NCBI RefSeq assembly: GCF_024459955.1
Contig: NZ_JANFXK010000009.1
Location: forward strand, 62,001 to 126,000
Reading direction: 5' to 3'
Source of the DNA: Anaerovorax odorimutans
Lineage (GTDB): Bacteria; Bacillota; Clostridia; Peptostreptococcales; Anaerovoracaceae
Length of the DNA: 64,000 bases
In this document: positions 8,435 to 17,634 of the stretch, piece by piece
Layout: the number at the start of each line of letters is the position of its first letter
Position numbering within the stretch: the stretch's first letter is position 1
Program-made: the position numbers and the translations under genes
Notes under the pieces: generated by a model
The model's database searches: none
Seen by the model: only the letters and a program-made list of their open reading frames with translations
What the model was told of the DNA's origin: nothing

Positions 8435-9163
8435 TCATTTCTGTGCCGATACGATCAGCATCATTGGACGCCGCATTTCATCCGTCATGCCCGGAAGGTC
8501 CATCATGTCTTCCGGCGGCTGAGGCTCAATAATGTTTTTCAGCGAGAACCCGTTCTGCAGCAGTGTATTCAGATAGGTCGTCAGGGTTCGGTGATATTTT
8601 GTCACCTCTTCGCCCAGGAATACAGCTGTCCTTTCGCCCTCATAAAAATACCGGTCCACAGGAAAATGAAGGATATTTCCATCGGCATCGTAATACCAGT
8701 CCTGCGTTCCATAAGCCGTAAACACAGGATGTTCCGCTGAAAAGACAAAATAGCCGCCCGGCTTCATCCACCTGCTGATATTTGCTGCCAGAGGCTCAAA
8801 ATCTTTCACGTAATGGAAAGCCAGGGAGCTGATGACAATGTCGAAAGTTTCGTCCGGAAAATCCAGGTCTTCCATGGCGCAGAGCCGATATTCAATTTTT
8901 TCATGGCCATTCTTTTCCTCAGCAACGGAAAGCATTTTCTCCGATATATCGGTACCCAGCACTGACTCCGCGCCGTTTTGGACCGCATACAGACAGTGCC
9001 ACCCATAACCGCATCCCAGATCGAGCACCCGCTTTCCGGTGAAATCCGGCAGTACCTTCCGCAGAGCAGGCCATTCGCCTGCCCCCATAAGTCCCTTCTG
9101 CGAACGATCCATCTCTCCGTATTTTTCAAAAAAAACCTCATTATCGTATTTATTTTCTTTCAT
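8435..9163 (-). CDS. Class I SAM-dependent methyltransferase
   Basis: 242 residues with Methyltransf_11 motifs: VLDLGCGYGWHCLYA (motif I, ~45), an acidic GTDIS after beta-2, FDIVISSLAFHYV (motif post II) and WMKPGGYFVFS. The methyl acceptor is unknown; the fold covers small-molecule methyltransferases. It is flanked by same-strand genes but separated by gaps of over 60 bp, so it may be transcribed alone. Confidence 0.88.
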   Translation of the reverse strand: MKENKYDNEVFFEKYGEMDRSQKGLMGAGEWPALRKVLPDFTGKRVLDLGCGYGWHCLYAVQNGAESVLGTDISEKMLSVAEEKNGHEKIEYRLCAMEDLDFPDETFDIVISSLAFHYVKDFEPLAANISRWMKPGGYFVFSAEHPVFTAYGTQDWYYDADGNILHFPVDRYFYEGERTAVFLGEEVTKYHRTLTTYLNTLLQNGFSLKNIIEPQPPEDMMDLPGMTDEMRRPMMLIVSAQK

Positions 9164-9225
9164 TGCTACAATTTCCTTTCATGGCAGAGATGCGGTAGCC
9201 TTTTATTCTGCCATCCGGCTCCATA

Positions 9226-11277
9226 TTATTCTCTGAGCCGGAATTTTTCAATTAACTCTTTCAGCAGCTGCGCCTGAGCGGAAAGCTCTTCGCTGGCCGC
9301 GGCGCTCTCTTCTGCCGTAGCCGAATTGATCTGCACCACCTCGGCGATCTGATCAAGCCCCTTTGTCACCTGCTCTACGGATCGCGCTTTTTCACTGGAT
9401 GAAGCAGCAATACCGTCAATAGCAGCAACTGCCGTATTAACGCCCTCCACCACATGCTGCAGTGATTTGGCGGTATCATTGGCTATTTTAGTTCCACCTT
9501 CCACCGCATTCAGGGAATTTTCTATCAGCGCCGCCGTGCTCCGGGCAGCCTCCGCGCTTTTGGACGCAAGTATTCTAACCTCTTTGGCAACGGCGGAAAA
9601 ACCTCTTCCGCTCTCTCCTGCCCGCGCTGCTTCCACTGCAGCGTTCAGTGCCAATATATTGGTCTGAAATGCGATGTCTTCAATAGTTTTGACAATTTTG
9701 TCGATCTCCCTGGAGCTTTTTTGAATATTGTCGATTGCTTCCAGCATCTGGTTCATTCTGCGGTTGCTCTCATCAGCTTCCACGCCGACCGCGGATACCT
9801 TTTTATTGGTTTCTTCGGCACTGGCCGCGCTTGCTGTAATTTGGCGGGATATCTCGTTAATACTGGCTGCCAGCTCCTGAACAGTCGCCGCTTGATCCAG
9901 CGCTCCCTGCGAAAGGGACTGTGCGCCGGAGGATACCAGTTCCGAACTGCCTGCCACATGTTCGGCGGAAACGTTGATCTGCCCAAGAGTATCATTGAGC
10001 GATCGTACAATCTGTTCCAACGCCTGACTGATTCGCTGAAAATCGCCGATATAGCTTTCCTTTACCGTCACGTTAAAATTACCTGCGGATAGTTCTTCCA
10101 GAGTATTTGTGGTATTTTCAATTATTTCCTTCAAACCCCGAATCGAAGAGCGCACACTGTCGGCCAGCCGCCCAATCTCATCATCGCTGCTGACCTGAAT
10201 CTCCACTTCCAGATTGCCCAGAGAGAATTCTTCCATGTTTTTGCTGATTTCAGTTAAAGGTTTCATCTTTTTGCGTATGACAATGGCTACAACAAGGCTC
10301 AGAGCAACCAGGATGATAAGGGACAGAATCAGCAGAACCCCAATCAGCTGATTGCGGGAAGCGTTGATCTCCGATAAGGGAAGCGTGCCAATGGCCAGCC
10401 AGTCTGTCGTCTCGCAGTTGCGGAACATCGCAGTATAGTCCACGCTGCCATAGCTGAAATCAACAGAGCCGTTATAATGAGTTTTCACTTTATTTTTATA
10501 ATCATCCGAGATATCCAGCTCCGTTACCTTTTTGCCCATTGCCGTCGGATCTTCGCTGTATATGTATTCCCCGCTGCTGGATATCAGCTCCAGGTACCCC
10601 TGTTCGCCTACTTTTATCTCCGAGAGAAGCTTTGACAGGCTGCTCATATAGACATCCATTCCCATAAATCCAAGCACATCCCCGCCCGATTGGGAAAATA
10701 CGGGCGCTACGATCGAAATCACCGCTTCTCCTGTGGCCGGATCCATATAAGGCTCCGAAACCACCGTTTTTTTCGCAGAGAGCACCGAGTCACACCATTC
10801 CGTGTTTTCCAGATTGGCATCCACCTGTTTGCCCGTGAACAGCAGGTATTGATTCGTCTTCGTATCCGCAACCCAGGTCTGTACGACTTTTTCGTCTGAC
10901 ATCTGCTTTAATGCTCCCGCCAGTTTTTCGATCACTTTATCCTTGTCTTTATAAGCGGTTATATCGCTCGGTTTGGATACGGCCTGAAAATAATTGCGCA
11001 GATCGCTGCTTTGCTCAAACATACTGACGGCCGTGATCTTACTGCTCAAAAAATCGTCGACAATGGAAACCGCATAATCGGTCTGCGTATCCAGAAGCTT
11101 GTCGTTGAGCGAAGATACCGTCCGTGCGGCTAAAACGCAGGAACTGATAATCAGTATGGCCAACAGCGGTATCAAAACAGCCAGCAGATTGAGACTGATC
11201 TTTGAAGAAATGGACTTTTCCCGTCCGTCTGCCGTACCCTTGCCGCATGTTTTTAATCGATAAAAAATATTTGACAT
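9226..11277 (-). CDS. Methyl-accepting chemotaxis protein with double-Cache sensor
   Basis: 683 residues. A transmembrane helix at ~28-50 and another at ~310-335 bracket a ~260-residue extracellular domain with dCache character ([39 protein letters not shown]). HAMP follows, then the long signalling coiled coil with the conserved hairpin tip ([20 protein letters not shown]). The ligand is unknown. It implies a chemotactic or otherwise motile cell, or a non-chemotactic use of the pathway. No che genes are in the window. Confidence 0.93.
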   Translation of the reverse strand: MSNIFYRLKTCGKGTADGREKSISSKISLNLLAVLIPLLAILIISSCVLAARTVSSLNDKLLDTQTDYAVSIVDDFLSSKITAVSMFEQSSDLRNYFQAVSKPSDITAYKDKDKVIEKLAGALKQMSDEKVVQTWVADTKTNQYLLFTGKQVDANLENTEWCDSVLSAKKTVVSEPYMDPATGEAVISIVAPVFSQSGGDVLGFMGMDVYMSSLSKLLSEIKVGEQGYLELISSSGEYIYSEDPTAMGKKVTELDISDDYKNKVKTHYNGSVDFSYGSVDYTAMFRNCETTDWLAIGTLPLSEINASRNQLIGVLLILSLIILVALSLVVAIVIRKKMKPLTEISKNMEEFSLGNLEVEIQVSSDDEIGRLADSVRSSIRGLKEIIENTTNTLEELSAGNFNVTVKESYIGDFQRISQALEQIVRSLNDTLGQINVSAEHVAGSSELVSSGAQSLSQGALDQAATVQELAASINEISRQITASAASAEETNKKVSAVGVEADESNRRMNQMLEAIDNIQKSSREIDKIVKTIEDIAFQTNILALNAAVEAARAGESGRGFSAVAKEVRILASKSAEAARSTAALIENSLNAVEGGTKIANDTAKSLQHVVEGVNTAVAAIDGIAASSSEKARSVEQVTKGLDQIAEVVQINSATAEESAAASEELSAQAQLLKELIEKFRLRE

Positions 11278-11320
11278 TTTCTTAACGGTTCTTTCCTTTC
11301 CGCCGGCTGTTCAGCTGCGG

Positions 11321-11584
11321 CTAAATCTGCCCTTTCGCCTCCCGGCAGAACGTTTTCAGTTCCTGCTTTCTTTCCTCTTCAAGCTCCGTTTTTTTCACTC
11401 CTGCTATAGCTGCTTCCAGTGAATAGAGCCGATTGACACAGGCCGAAGGGTCCACCTCATAGATCCTCATCCAGGCCTCTCTGCTTCCTGTCTGCCTGAG
11501 CTTTTCCGGCGTATCGATTCCCACCTGCGTCAGCTGTTCTTCCAGTTTCTTTCCTATATTAGGAAGATCCGATAATTTTCCCAT
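11321..11584 (-). CDS. TfoX C-terminal-domain protein
   Basis: 87 residues made only of the TfoX/Sxy C-terminal helix-hairpin-helix-like domain: LSDLPNIGKKLEEQLTQVGI, then EKLRQTGSREAWMRI. Stand-alone copies are common in Firmicutes; a role in DNA binding or competence is inferred from the family only. ATGs at 11590 and 11584 share one ribosome site (AAAGGAGG); 11584 has the better spacing. It follows the amidohydrolase by 13 bp, so they form an operon. Confidence 0.85.
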   Translation of the reverse strand: MGKLSDLPNIGKKLEEQLTQVGIDTPEKLRQTGSREAWMRIYEVDPSACVNRLYSLEAAIAGVKKTELEEERKQELKTFCREAKGQI

Positions 11585-11597
11585 TTTCATTCCTCCT

Positions 11598-12413
11598 TTA
11601 CTCCAGATCCAGTCTGTAGATTCGGTTGGCATTGTCAAAGAATACCTTTTCCTGATATTTTTCCGGCACCAGCCTGGATACAAATTCGATATATTCGGCA
11701 AGGTTAGCCAAGGGCCAATCTGTTCCAAACATAATATCATCATATTCTCTCAGATACCCCATCCAGGTTTTCAGCGATTCCAGATAGCCCTGCTTCTCCT
11801 CAAAGAGCATATCCAGGTTCACACGCCCCACAAGCATCCCGGAAATATCCGCCGCCACGTTGTCATTTTTGCTGACCACCGCCGCCGCGTCCATCAGCCA
11901 GGGGTTCCCATAATGGCACATTACGAACTGGATGCCGGGATGGTCCGCGGCTACCTCGTCCAAAGTCATAGGGTGACTATATTTCAGATAAGCGTTGGGC
12001 GTAGAGGTCTCTCCCGTATGAACCGCGACCGGCTTTCCGTAGGTCCTGGCCAGCTCATAGACCGGCTCATACGCCGGATCGCTGATGTACATCGGGAAGT
12101 AGCCCGGATAGAGCTTTACGCCGACACACTGCGGCCTTCTCAGGTTTTCCTCAATCTGGTCGATGGAATCAGACACCTGTTTTCCGTCCAGATAAAAGCT
12201 GTCGATCCCGATACAGTACCGCATAAAAGGCGGATATTGGTGATCCTTTGGGTCTACGGTACGATTTCCCATTACAATACCGCAGACAATGCCCAGTTCG
12301 TCATATATTTGTTGTAAATGTTTTTCCGTATTTTCATGTCCCGCCGCTTCTGCCAGCTGAGAAAACCCTGCTTCTTCCGGACAGAAATGCAGATGCGCGT
12401 CAATAATTTTCAT
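11598..12413 (-). CDS. Amidohydrolase family 2 (TIM-barrel) protein
   Basis: 271 residues. Metal-binding and catalytic positions are visible: DAHLHF at the N-terminus, VGVKLYPG, AVHTGE, MCHYGNPW and FGTDWP near the C-terminus. This is the amidohydrolase-2/ACMSD-like group, which hydrolyses or decarboxylates small cyclic or aromatic acids using a divalent metal. The substrate cannot be told. It is the first gene of a pair with the TfoX-like gene; its promoter lies in the 257-bp divergent gap. Confidence 0.87.
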   Translation of the reverse strand: MKIIDAHLHFCPEEAGFSQLAEAAGHENTEKHLQQIYDELGIVCGIVMGNRTVDPKDHQYPPFMRYCIGIDSFYLDGKQVSDSIDQIEENLRRPQCVGVKLYPGYFPMYISDPAYEPVYELARTYGKPVAVHTGETSTPNAYLKYSHPMTLDEVAADHPGIQFVMCHYGNPWLMDAAAVVSKNDNVAADISGMLVGRVNLDMLFEEKQGYLESLKTWMGYLREYDDIMFGTDWPLANLAEYIEFVSRLVPEKYQEKVFFDNANRIYRLDLE

Positions 12414-12670
12414 GGTCTTTCCCCTTTCTGCTCAATCCATATTAGTATATCTCTTTTTACAGGAAAACAAAAGAGATTCTCCCCTTTTTCCGAAAAAGGT
12501 TCCACTATGGCAGACCGCAGGAAAACTAGGCACGAATCACATCAAATGGCTGCTGATTTGCTGCAAATTCGAGGAAGGTGTGTTAAAATTGGATATGCCA
12601 CAATAGTTGTTGCAATTTATCTTTTCATTAAAAAGCGCATCAAGCGCACATAAAGAAAGAAGGGTTATCC

Positions 12671-13126
12671 ATGGTAAAAAACAGTGCTTCAAGCGATTTT
12701 ATCAACATGAACCTCAGACAGCTGGGAGCGGCAAGCATCCAGGCGATCGGCAGCAAAATGCATTTAGTCACTTTTGAAATAAGCGACACAGTAAAGGTAT
12801 CTTACATATACAATGTTACGAGAAAGGATAAGTTCTTTCTCCAAAGGACCGAACCTTACGCCATCGCCAAAGGGAAATTCGCGGACGAGAACGAAATCGT
12901 CGAATTCATCCAGAAGGATATCGAGTCATTCCGCAACGCAGCCGGCAGCCGCAACTTTGAAAAATTTTCCGCAATCGGGAAAAAGCTGTCCAACATGATC
13001 CAAAACGTGGAGGAAATGTTTTTGACCTGCAACGTAGATGGCGAACTGTTGGAGGATGTCAGCTCCAGACTGGACTCCATTGACCTGGAACTAAAACAGA
13101 TCATCCAACTCTCTCAAAAACTATAG
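12671..13126 (+). CDS. Conserved hypothetical protein
   Basis: 151 residues, soluble, no signal peptide or transmembrane helix. The N-terminal half looks like a small alpha/beta domain (VTFEISDTVKVSYIYNVTRKDKFFLQR); the C-terminal half is largely helical with heptad-like leucines. I do not recognise a family. An AAGAAGGG ribosome site and a downstream terminator support it as a real single gene divergent from the amidohydrolase. Confidence 0.75.
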   Translation: MVKNSASSDFINMNLRQLGAASIQAIGSKMHLVTFEISDTVKVSYIYNVTRKDKFFLQRTEPYAIAKGKFADENEIVEFIQKDIESFRNAAGSRNFEKFSAIGKKLSNMIQNVEEMFLTCNVDGELLEDVSSRLDSIDLELKQIIQLSQKL

Positions 13127-13168
13127 CCGGCTGCCGTCCAGCCTTTAAATCATGAAAAATAATCTCGC

Positions 13169-13200
13169 AGGGACTCTGTTTAACCGCAGTGTCCTTTTTC
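13169..13200 (+). terminator. Terminator of the hypothetical gene
   Basis: GGACTCTG (13171-13178) pairs with CAGTGTCC (13187-13194) at seven of eight positions, followed by TTTTTC. Confidence 0.55.
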
Positions 13201-13350
13201 TGCATTTGCCTCCTTTTCAATTATTCAGAAAATTAAAAATTTAACGCTTGCATTTCTCTCTGAACCCTTCTATAATTAGTTTCAATTCGTTCCGTAACTT
13301 ATTTGCTCAATTTGTGTTATTTTTATGTTTTTCTGTTGGGAGGAATCCAC

Positions 13351-14616
13351 ATGTCGCAGGAAATGTTTTCTGTCGTTGTATTTGCAGCCGTTATCGTAGT
13401 CATTATATCAGAAAAACTCCACAGAGCCGTAGCTGCTGCTGCCGGTGCTGTTTTGCTGATCCTGACAAAAGTGCTGTCACTGGAAAGCAGCGTCTCCTAT
13501 ATTGATTTTAATACCATCGGCGTACTGGTAGGCATGATGCTCTTTATCGCTGTTGTGAAAAACTCCGGCATCTTTGAATACATCGCTGTCAAATCCGCAA
13601 AAATAGCCAAGGGCGTCCCCTGGAAGATCATGGTCTTTTATATCATCATTACTGCTGTGTTCTCTGCTTTTTTAGATAATGTCACTACAGTTCTCCTGAT
13701 TGGACCCATGACCATCGCCATAACCCGCATATTGAAGATCGATCCCGTTCCTTTCCTGATTACACAGATCATCGCTTCTAATATAGGGGGAACCGCTACC
13801 CTCATCGGCGATCCGCCCAACATTATGATCGGAAGCACCGCCGGACTGTCATTTTTGGACTTTCTGTTCAACAATGGTCCGGTAGTTGTTATAATACTTG
13901 CCGCTTCCGTCCTCTATTTTTTAATACTCTACAAAAAACAGCTGGTTGTGGATCCGCAGTCTGCGGCCGCTGTCTTGGAACTGGATGAACAGAAAACCAT
14001 TAAGGATCGCCCTCTTTTAATTAAGAGTATCGTTATGATCATTTTGGTCGCCGTAGGTTTTACAATCCATGACTCGCTCCATCTGGAATCCTCTGTTATC
14101 GCGCTCACTGCCGCCTCCATCATGCTGATCATCGGCGGACAGAACGCAGAGGAAATCATAGCTGATGTGGAATGGCCCACGATTGTCTTCTTCATCAGCC
14201 TCTTTATCGTTGTTGGCGGAATGGCGGAATCAGGCGCCATCGACCGTCTCGCCGGTTTTCTGATGCACTTGACACAAGGCAATACTCTTGTAACTATGCT
14301 GGTTATTTTGTGGGCTTCGGCGCTGCTTTCCGCCGTGCTGGACAATATACCTTTTGTGGCTGCCCTGCTGCCGATGATTGTCTCCATGGGCAACAGCGGC
14401 ATGGATGTAGCTCCCCTTTGGTGGGCGGTTTCCCTCGGCGCTTGTCTCGGTGGAAACGGTACCCTTATCGGCGCTTCCGCCAATGTGGTGCTATCCGGTA
14501 TCAGCGGCAGAAACGGCCATCCCATCACATTTTTACATTATTTAAAGGTGGGATTTCCGCTGATGATTATCTCTATTGTCATCTCAACAGCATACATGCT
14601 GGTCCGGTATTCCTGA
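13351..14616 (+). CDS. ArsB/NhaD-family ion transporter
   Basis: 421 residues, 11-12 membrane helices. Signature stretches SAFLDNVTTVLLIGP, IGGTATLIGDPPNIMIG and their C-terminal repeats SAVLDNIPFVAALLP and GGNGTLIGASANVV show the inverted repeat of the ion transporter superfamily. Members carry sodium/proton, arsenite or dicarboxylates; this one has no arsenic neighbours. The ATG at 13351 follows GGGAGGAATCCAC, better than an in-frame ATG at 13303. It lies 70 bp upstream of feoB with a strong hairpin between. Confidence 0.88.
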   Translation: MSQEMFSVVVFAAVIVVIISEKLHRAVAAAAGAVLLILTKVLSLESSVSYIDFNTIGVLVGMMLFIAVVKNSGIFEYIAVKSAKIAKGVPWKIMVFYIIITAVFSAFLDNVTTVLLIGPMTIAITRILKIDPVPFLITQIIASNIGGTATLIGDPPNIMIGSTAGLSFLDFLFNNGPVVVIILAASVLYFLILYKKQLVVDPQSAAAVLELDEQKTIKDRPLLIKSIVMIILVAVGFTIHDSLHLESSVIALTAASIMLIIGGQNAEEIIADVEWPTIVFFISLFIVVGGMAESGAIDRLAGFLMHLTQGNTLVTMLVILWASALLSAVLDNIPFVAALLPMIVSMGNSGMDVAPLWWAVSLGACLGGNGTLIGASANVVLSGISGRNGHPITFLHYLKVGFPLMIISIVISTAYMLVRYS

Positions 14617-14647
14617 TTCTGTCAACCGCATTAGGCCTTTCACAAAC

Positions 14648-14686
14648 AAAACACCTCTCTCATATACTTTTCAGAGAGGTGTTTTT
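14648..14686 (+). promoter_or_regulatory. 13-bp hairpin covering the feoB ribosome site
   Basis: Positions 14648-14660 and 14673-14685 are perfect complements (core ACACCTCTCT / AGAGAGGTGT) with a 12-nt loop and a T-run. This is a canonical intrinsic terminator for the upstream carrier gene. Its 3' arm holds the only ribosome site of feoB (AGAGAGG), and the feoB ATG follows one base later. It may therefore act both as terminator and as a translation block. Confidence 0.7.
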
Positions 14687-15688
14687 ATGGATTTTAAAAC
14701 TATTGCTTTGGCTGGAAATCCCAATGTGGGTAAAAGTACAGTCTTTAACAGTCTGACCGGCCTGAATCAGCACACGGGCAACTGGCCGGGAAAAACCGTC
14801 ACCAATGCTCAGGGGAATTTTACATATAAGGATACGAAATTTCTGCTGGTAGATCTGCCGGGGACCTATTCTCTGACAACTACGTCCATTGATGAAACGG
14901 TAGCCCGTGATTACATCTGCTCGGGAGAAGCGGATATCACCCTGGTAGTGGCGGACGGAACCTGCCTGGAACGCAATTTGAATCTGGTGCTGCAGGTGCT
15001 GTCCATTACAACGAATGTGATTCTCTGCGTCAATCTTCTGGATGAAGCCAGAAAGAAGAAGATATCCATTGACCTGGAAAAGCTGTCACAGCTTTTAGAA
15101 ATTCCGGTAGTGGGCATGGCTGCCCGTTCACGGGAGGGGCTGGACGCTCTTCAGGAAGCCCTGTGGAAGTTCGAACCGTCGCCGCAGGATCAGGAGCCCT
15201 GCCAGCTCTGTCTCGAAACAGACGCTTACCAGGATAATATCAAGTATGCGCGTTATCTCTACGAACAATGCGTAACGGAAAAGAAGGAGGAACCCCATTC
15301 CTTTGACCGCCGCCTGGATAAGATCGTCACTTCCAGGAAATTCGGGTTTCCCATCATGCTCCTCCTCCTGGGCCTGGTATTCTGGATCACCATCGTGGGG
15401 GCCAACTATCCTTCTCAATGGCTGACGATGTTCTTTTCCTGGCTGGACGGAATTCTGCGGGGCTTCTTCGACACGGTTCATCTGCCGGATATCATCGGCG
15501 TTCCCCTGATGGACGGAATTTACAAGACCCTGACCTGGGTTATCTCCGTTATGCTGCCGCCAATGGCGATTTTTTTCCCGCTGTTCACGCTGCTGGAGGA
15601 CTTCGGATATCTGCCGCGGGTAGCCTTTAATATGGACCATGCGTTTAAGAAATGCTGCGCTCATGGGAAACAGGCGCTGACGATGTGA
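14687..15688 (+). pseudogene. feoB: Ferrous iron transporter FeoB, N-terminal fragment
   Basis: 333 codons. The G domain is intact: GNPNVGKST (G1), DLPGTYSL (G3), NLLD (G4), followed by the GDI region and the first membrane helices (MLLLLGLVFWITIVG). The frame stops at TGA right after HGKQALTM, where normal FeoB continues with CMGFGCNACG. That continuation is found at 28921, 13.2 kb away. The stop codon is contributed by the inserted element. FeoB is the GTP-driven inner-membrane Fe(II) importer. The fragment keeps the GTPase but lacks most of the pore, so iron transport should be lost while the element is present. No feoA is adjacent. Confidence 0.93.
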
Positions 15689-15707
15689 TTGGTTAATAGT
15701 CGTATGC
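15663..15707. other. Left attachment site (attL) of the feoB element
   Basis: Host sequence GGCGCTGACG meets element sequence ATTGGTTAATAG across the shared core ATGTG at 15683-15687. The same pentamer sits at the right junction. Confidence 0.8.
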
Positions 15708-15731
15708 GGAATTTTGATCTCATATTGTACA

Positions 15732-17366
15732 TCAGACCGGATATTCTTTCATAATTGACTGGCCCTTAAAAGTAAAACGTATCTTAACGGACTGATGCTT
15801 TACTTTTCCCTGTTGGGTCTTTTCATAATACCCCTGGCTGATTTCAATACGATCAATAAAGCGGTATAGAATTTCAGGCGTCAGCTCTGTAATGTTTATG
15901 TATTCTTCCAGCGTCGCTTTCATTTCTGAAAGAAGCCTTGTTTTTGCTTCCTGCGAATTTTGAGTCTCATAGCTTTGGAGCTGCTGATCTATGTCATCGC
16001 ATTGTCTTTCGTATTTATATACCAGCTTCTGCATTCGCTCCGTCCGGATCAATCCTTCGGCATGATCTTCATATAGCTGTTCAATCATCTTATCCAGCTG
16101 CCTGCGTCGTTTTTCCAATTCTTTTTTTTCTTTTTGAAAGCCTCCGGAAGTCTTATTCTTTGCTTTTTCTTTTACCTCCTGCAGAATCATTTCTTCTTCC
16201 TGTTCCGAAAGCCGGATCATTTCTTTTATGGATGTAAGCACCAGGTTATATAAAGTGTCATAATCGATGAAGTGGTTGGTGCATTCTTTGCTGCCATACA
16301 GCTTATATCCTCCACAGGCCAAATTGGCCCGGGCCCCCTTTTTGCGGGTTCCCACAGTTGACATGTTTCTTCCGCAGTCAGCGCATTTTGCGATTCCGGA
16401 AAACACATTGGAAAACTTTCCTTTTGCTTTACAGGTACGCTGCTGGCTCCGCTTTGCCGCCATGTCAAAAGTCTCTCTGCTTACCAATGATTCATGCGTA
16501 TTTTCTACAATATACCATTCATCCCTGGGTTTATTAAGGGTCATATTGCTTTTAAAAGACAGCTTGCGGGTTTTGCCTTGCACCATATGCCCAAGATAAA
16601 CCACGTTCCGCACCATCTTTGTAATAGTTGCCGACACCCATTCCTGCCGTTTGCTGAAATCCTCAATTTTCAGGTTTGGATTATTGCTGCATCGGTACAC
16701 GGATGGAGGCATGACTCCTCTTTTATTTAGATTTTCCGCAATATGTTTCGGTAAAACTCCTTCTGCTGCCGCCTTGAAAATCTCTCTTACGACTCTCGCC
16801 GCCGGTTCATCTATGACGAGGTGGTATTTATCCTGTGGGTCCCTTTTATATCCGTAAGGCGCTTTCGGCCCTACAAAGGAACCTTCCATCATTCTCGTTT
16901 CAAAAGCGGATCTGATCTTCTTGCTGGTGTCTCTGGCATACATCTCATTGATCACATTTTTAAAAGGCACAATGTCCGTATATGGCGACTCGGAATCATA
17001 TCCGTCATTGATGGCGATATACCTTACCTGCTTGGCCGGGAAATAGAGTTCCGTGTATTGGCCGGCCAGAATGTAATCCCGGCCCAATCGTGACAAATCC
17101 TTTGTAATGACCATGTTGATTTTCTGCTGTTCAATATCCTGTATCATCCGTGAAAATGCCGGTCTGTGAAAGGTTGTTCCTGAAATTCCATCGTCGATAT
17201 ACTCATCATAGATTTTATAATTATGTTCCCGGGCGTAGGCCCGCAGTAATTTTCTTTGGTTTGTAATGCTGGCGCTCTCTCCTGCGCTTCCTTCGTCATC
17301 TTTTGAAAGCCTCATATAGAGGGCCGCCGAATAGTGCGCCGATTGGGTCAGTCTTTTTGTATCCAT
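15732..17366 (-). CDS. Large serine recombinase (TnpX/TndX type)
   Basis: 544 residues. The resolvase domain has catalytic Ser21 in ALYMRLSKDDEG, then DDGISGTTFHRPAF and ITKDLSRLGRD. The recombinase domain (PYGYKRDPQDKYHLVID) follows, then a zinc ribbon (IAKCADCG ... LACGGY ... KECTNHF), a coiled coil (~400-490) and a C-terminal tail. This order is that of large serine integrases and TnpX-like transposon recombinases. It lies 44 bp from the left element end and points outward, as expected for the enzyme that inserts and excises the element. The ATG at 17366 follows AAGGAGGAGCG, better than the upstream in-frame start at 17396. Confidence 0.95.
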   Translation of the reverse strand: MDTKRLTQSAHYSAALYMRLSKDDEGSAGESASITNQRKLLRAYAREHNYKIYDEYIDDGISGTTFHRPAFSRMIQDIEQQKINMVITKDLSRLGRDYILAGQYTELYFPAKQVRYIAINDGYDSESPYTDIVPFKNVINEMYARDTSKKIRSAFETRMMEGSFVGPKAPYGYKRDPQDKYHLVIDEPAARVVREIFKAAAEGVLPKHIAENLNKRGVMPPSVYRCSNNPNLKIEDFSKRQEWVSATITKMVRNVVYLGHMVQGKTRKLSFKSNMTLNKPRDEWYIVENTHESLVSRETFDMAAKRSQQRTCKAKGKFSNVFSGIAKCADCGRNMSTVGTRKKGARANLACGGYKLYGSKECTNHFIDYDTLYNLVLTSIKEMIRLSEQEEEMILQEVKEKAKNKTSGGFQKEKKELEKRRRQLDKMIEQLYEDHAEGLIRTERMQKLVYKYERQCDDIDQQLQSYETQNSQEAKTRLLSEMKATLEEYINITELTPEILYRFIDRIEISQGYYEKTQQGKVKHQSVKIRFTFKGQSIMKEYPV

Positions 17367-17436
17367 CGCTCCTCCTTCCACGGAAAGACTCCCCATATGT
17401 TCTGTGATCCTGCTTCATGGGAAAAAGTTCAATGCA

Positions 17437-17541
17437 TCAAAGATACAGAATCCTTTCTTCTAAAATTTCTCTCAACAATTCCGGCAATGTAAACTCTTCA
17501 GAAAACTCCATTTCCACTTTATAAAAGGTATTACTCTCCAT
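17437..17541 (-). CDS. 34-residue ORF upstream of the recombinase
   Basis: ATG at 17541 with AAGGGGGG upstream, stop at 17437. The peptide begins MESNTFYKVEMEFSEEF and ends with EILEERILYL. The layout (short beta-like VEMEFSEE then a charged helix) and the place just ahead of a TnpX-type recombinase recall the small TnpW-like proteins of Tn4451-type elements, which also lack a known function. A recombination directionality factor is another possibility. Both are inference from position and a short resemblance. Confidence 0.45.
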   Translation of the reverse strand: MESNTFYKVEMEFSEEFTLPELLREILEERILYL

Positions 17542-17562
17542 ATCTGTACCCCCCTTCATAAA

Positions 17563-17600
17563 TATAAATAGCAGGAGCTTTTTAGCTCCTGCTATTTATA
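17563..17600 (-). terminator. Strong terminator at the end of the cargo operon
   Basis: Positions 17563-17579 and 17584-17600 are perfect 17-bp complements (core AGCAGGAGCT) with a TTTT loop and A/T-rich flanks on both sides. It isolates the aminotransferase transcript from the recombinase region and may work in both directions. Confidence 0.85.
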
Positions 17601-17634
17601 TATGTTTTTTTCTTCTTTATATGTATTCTTTACA

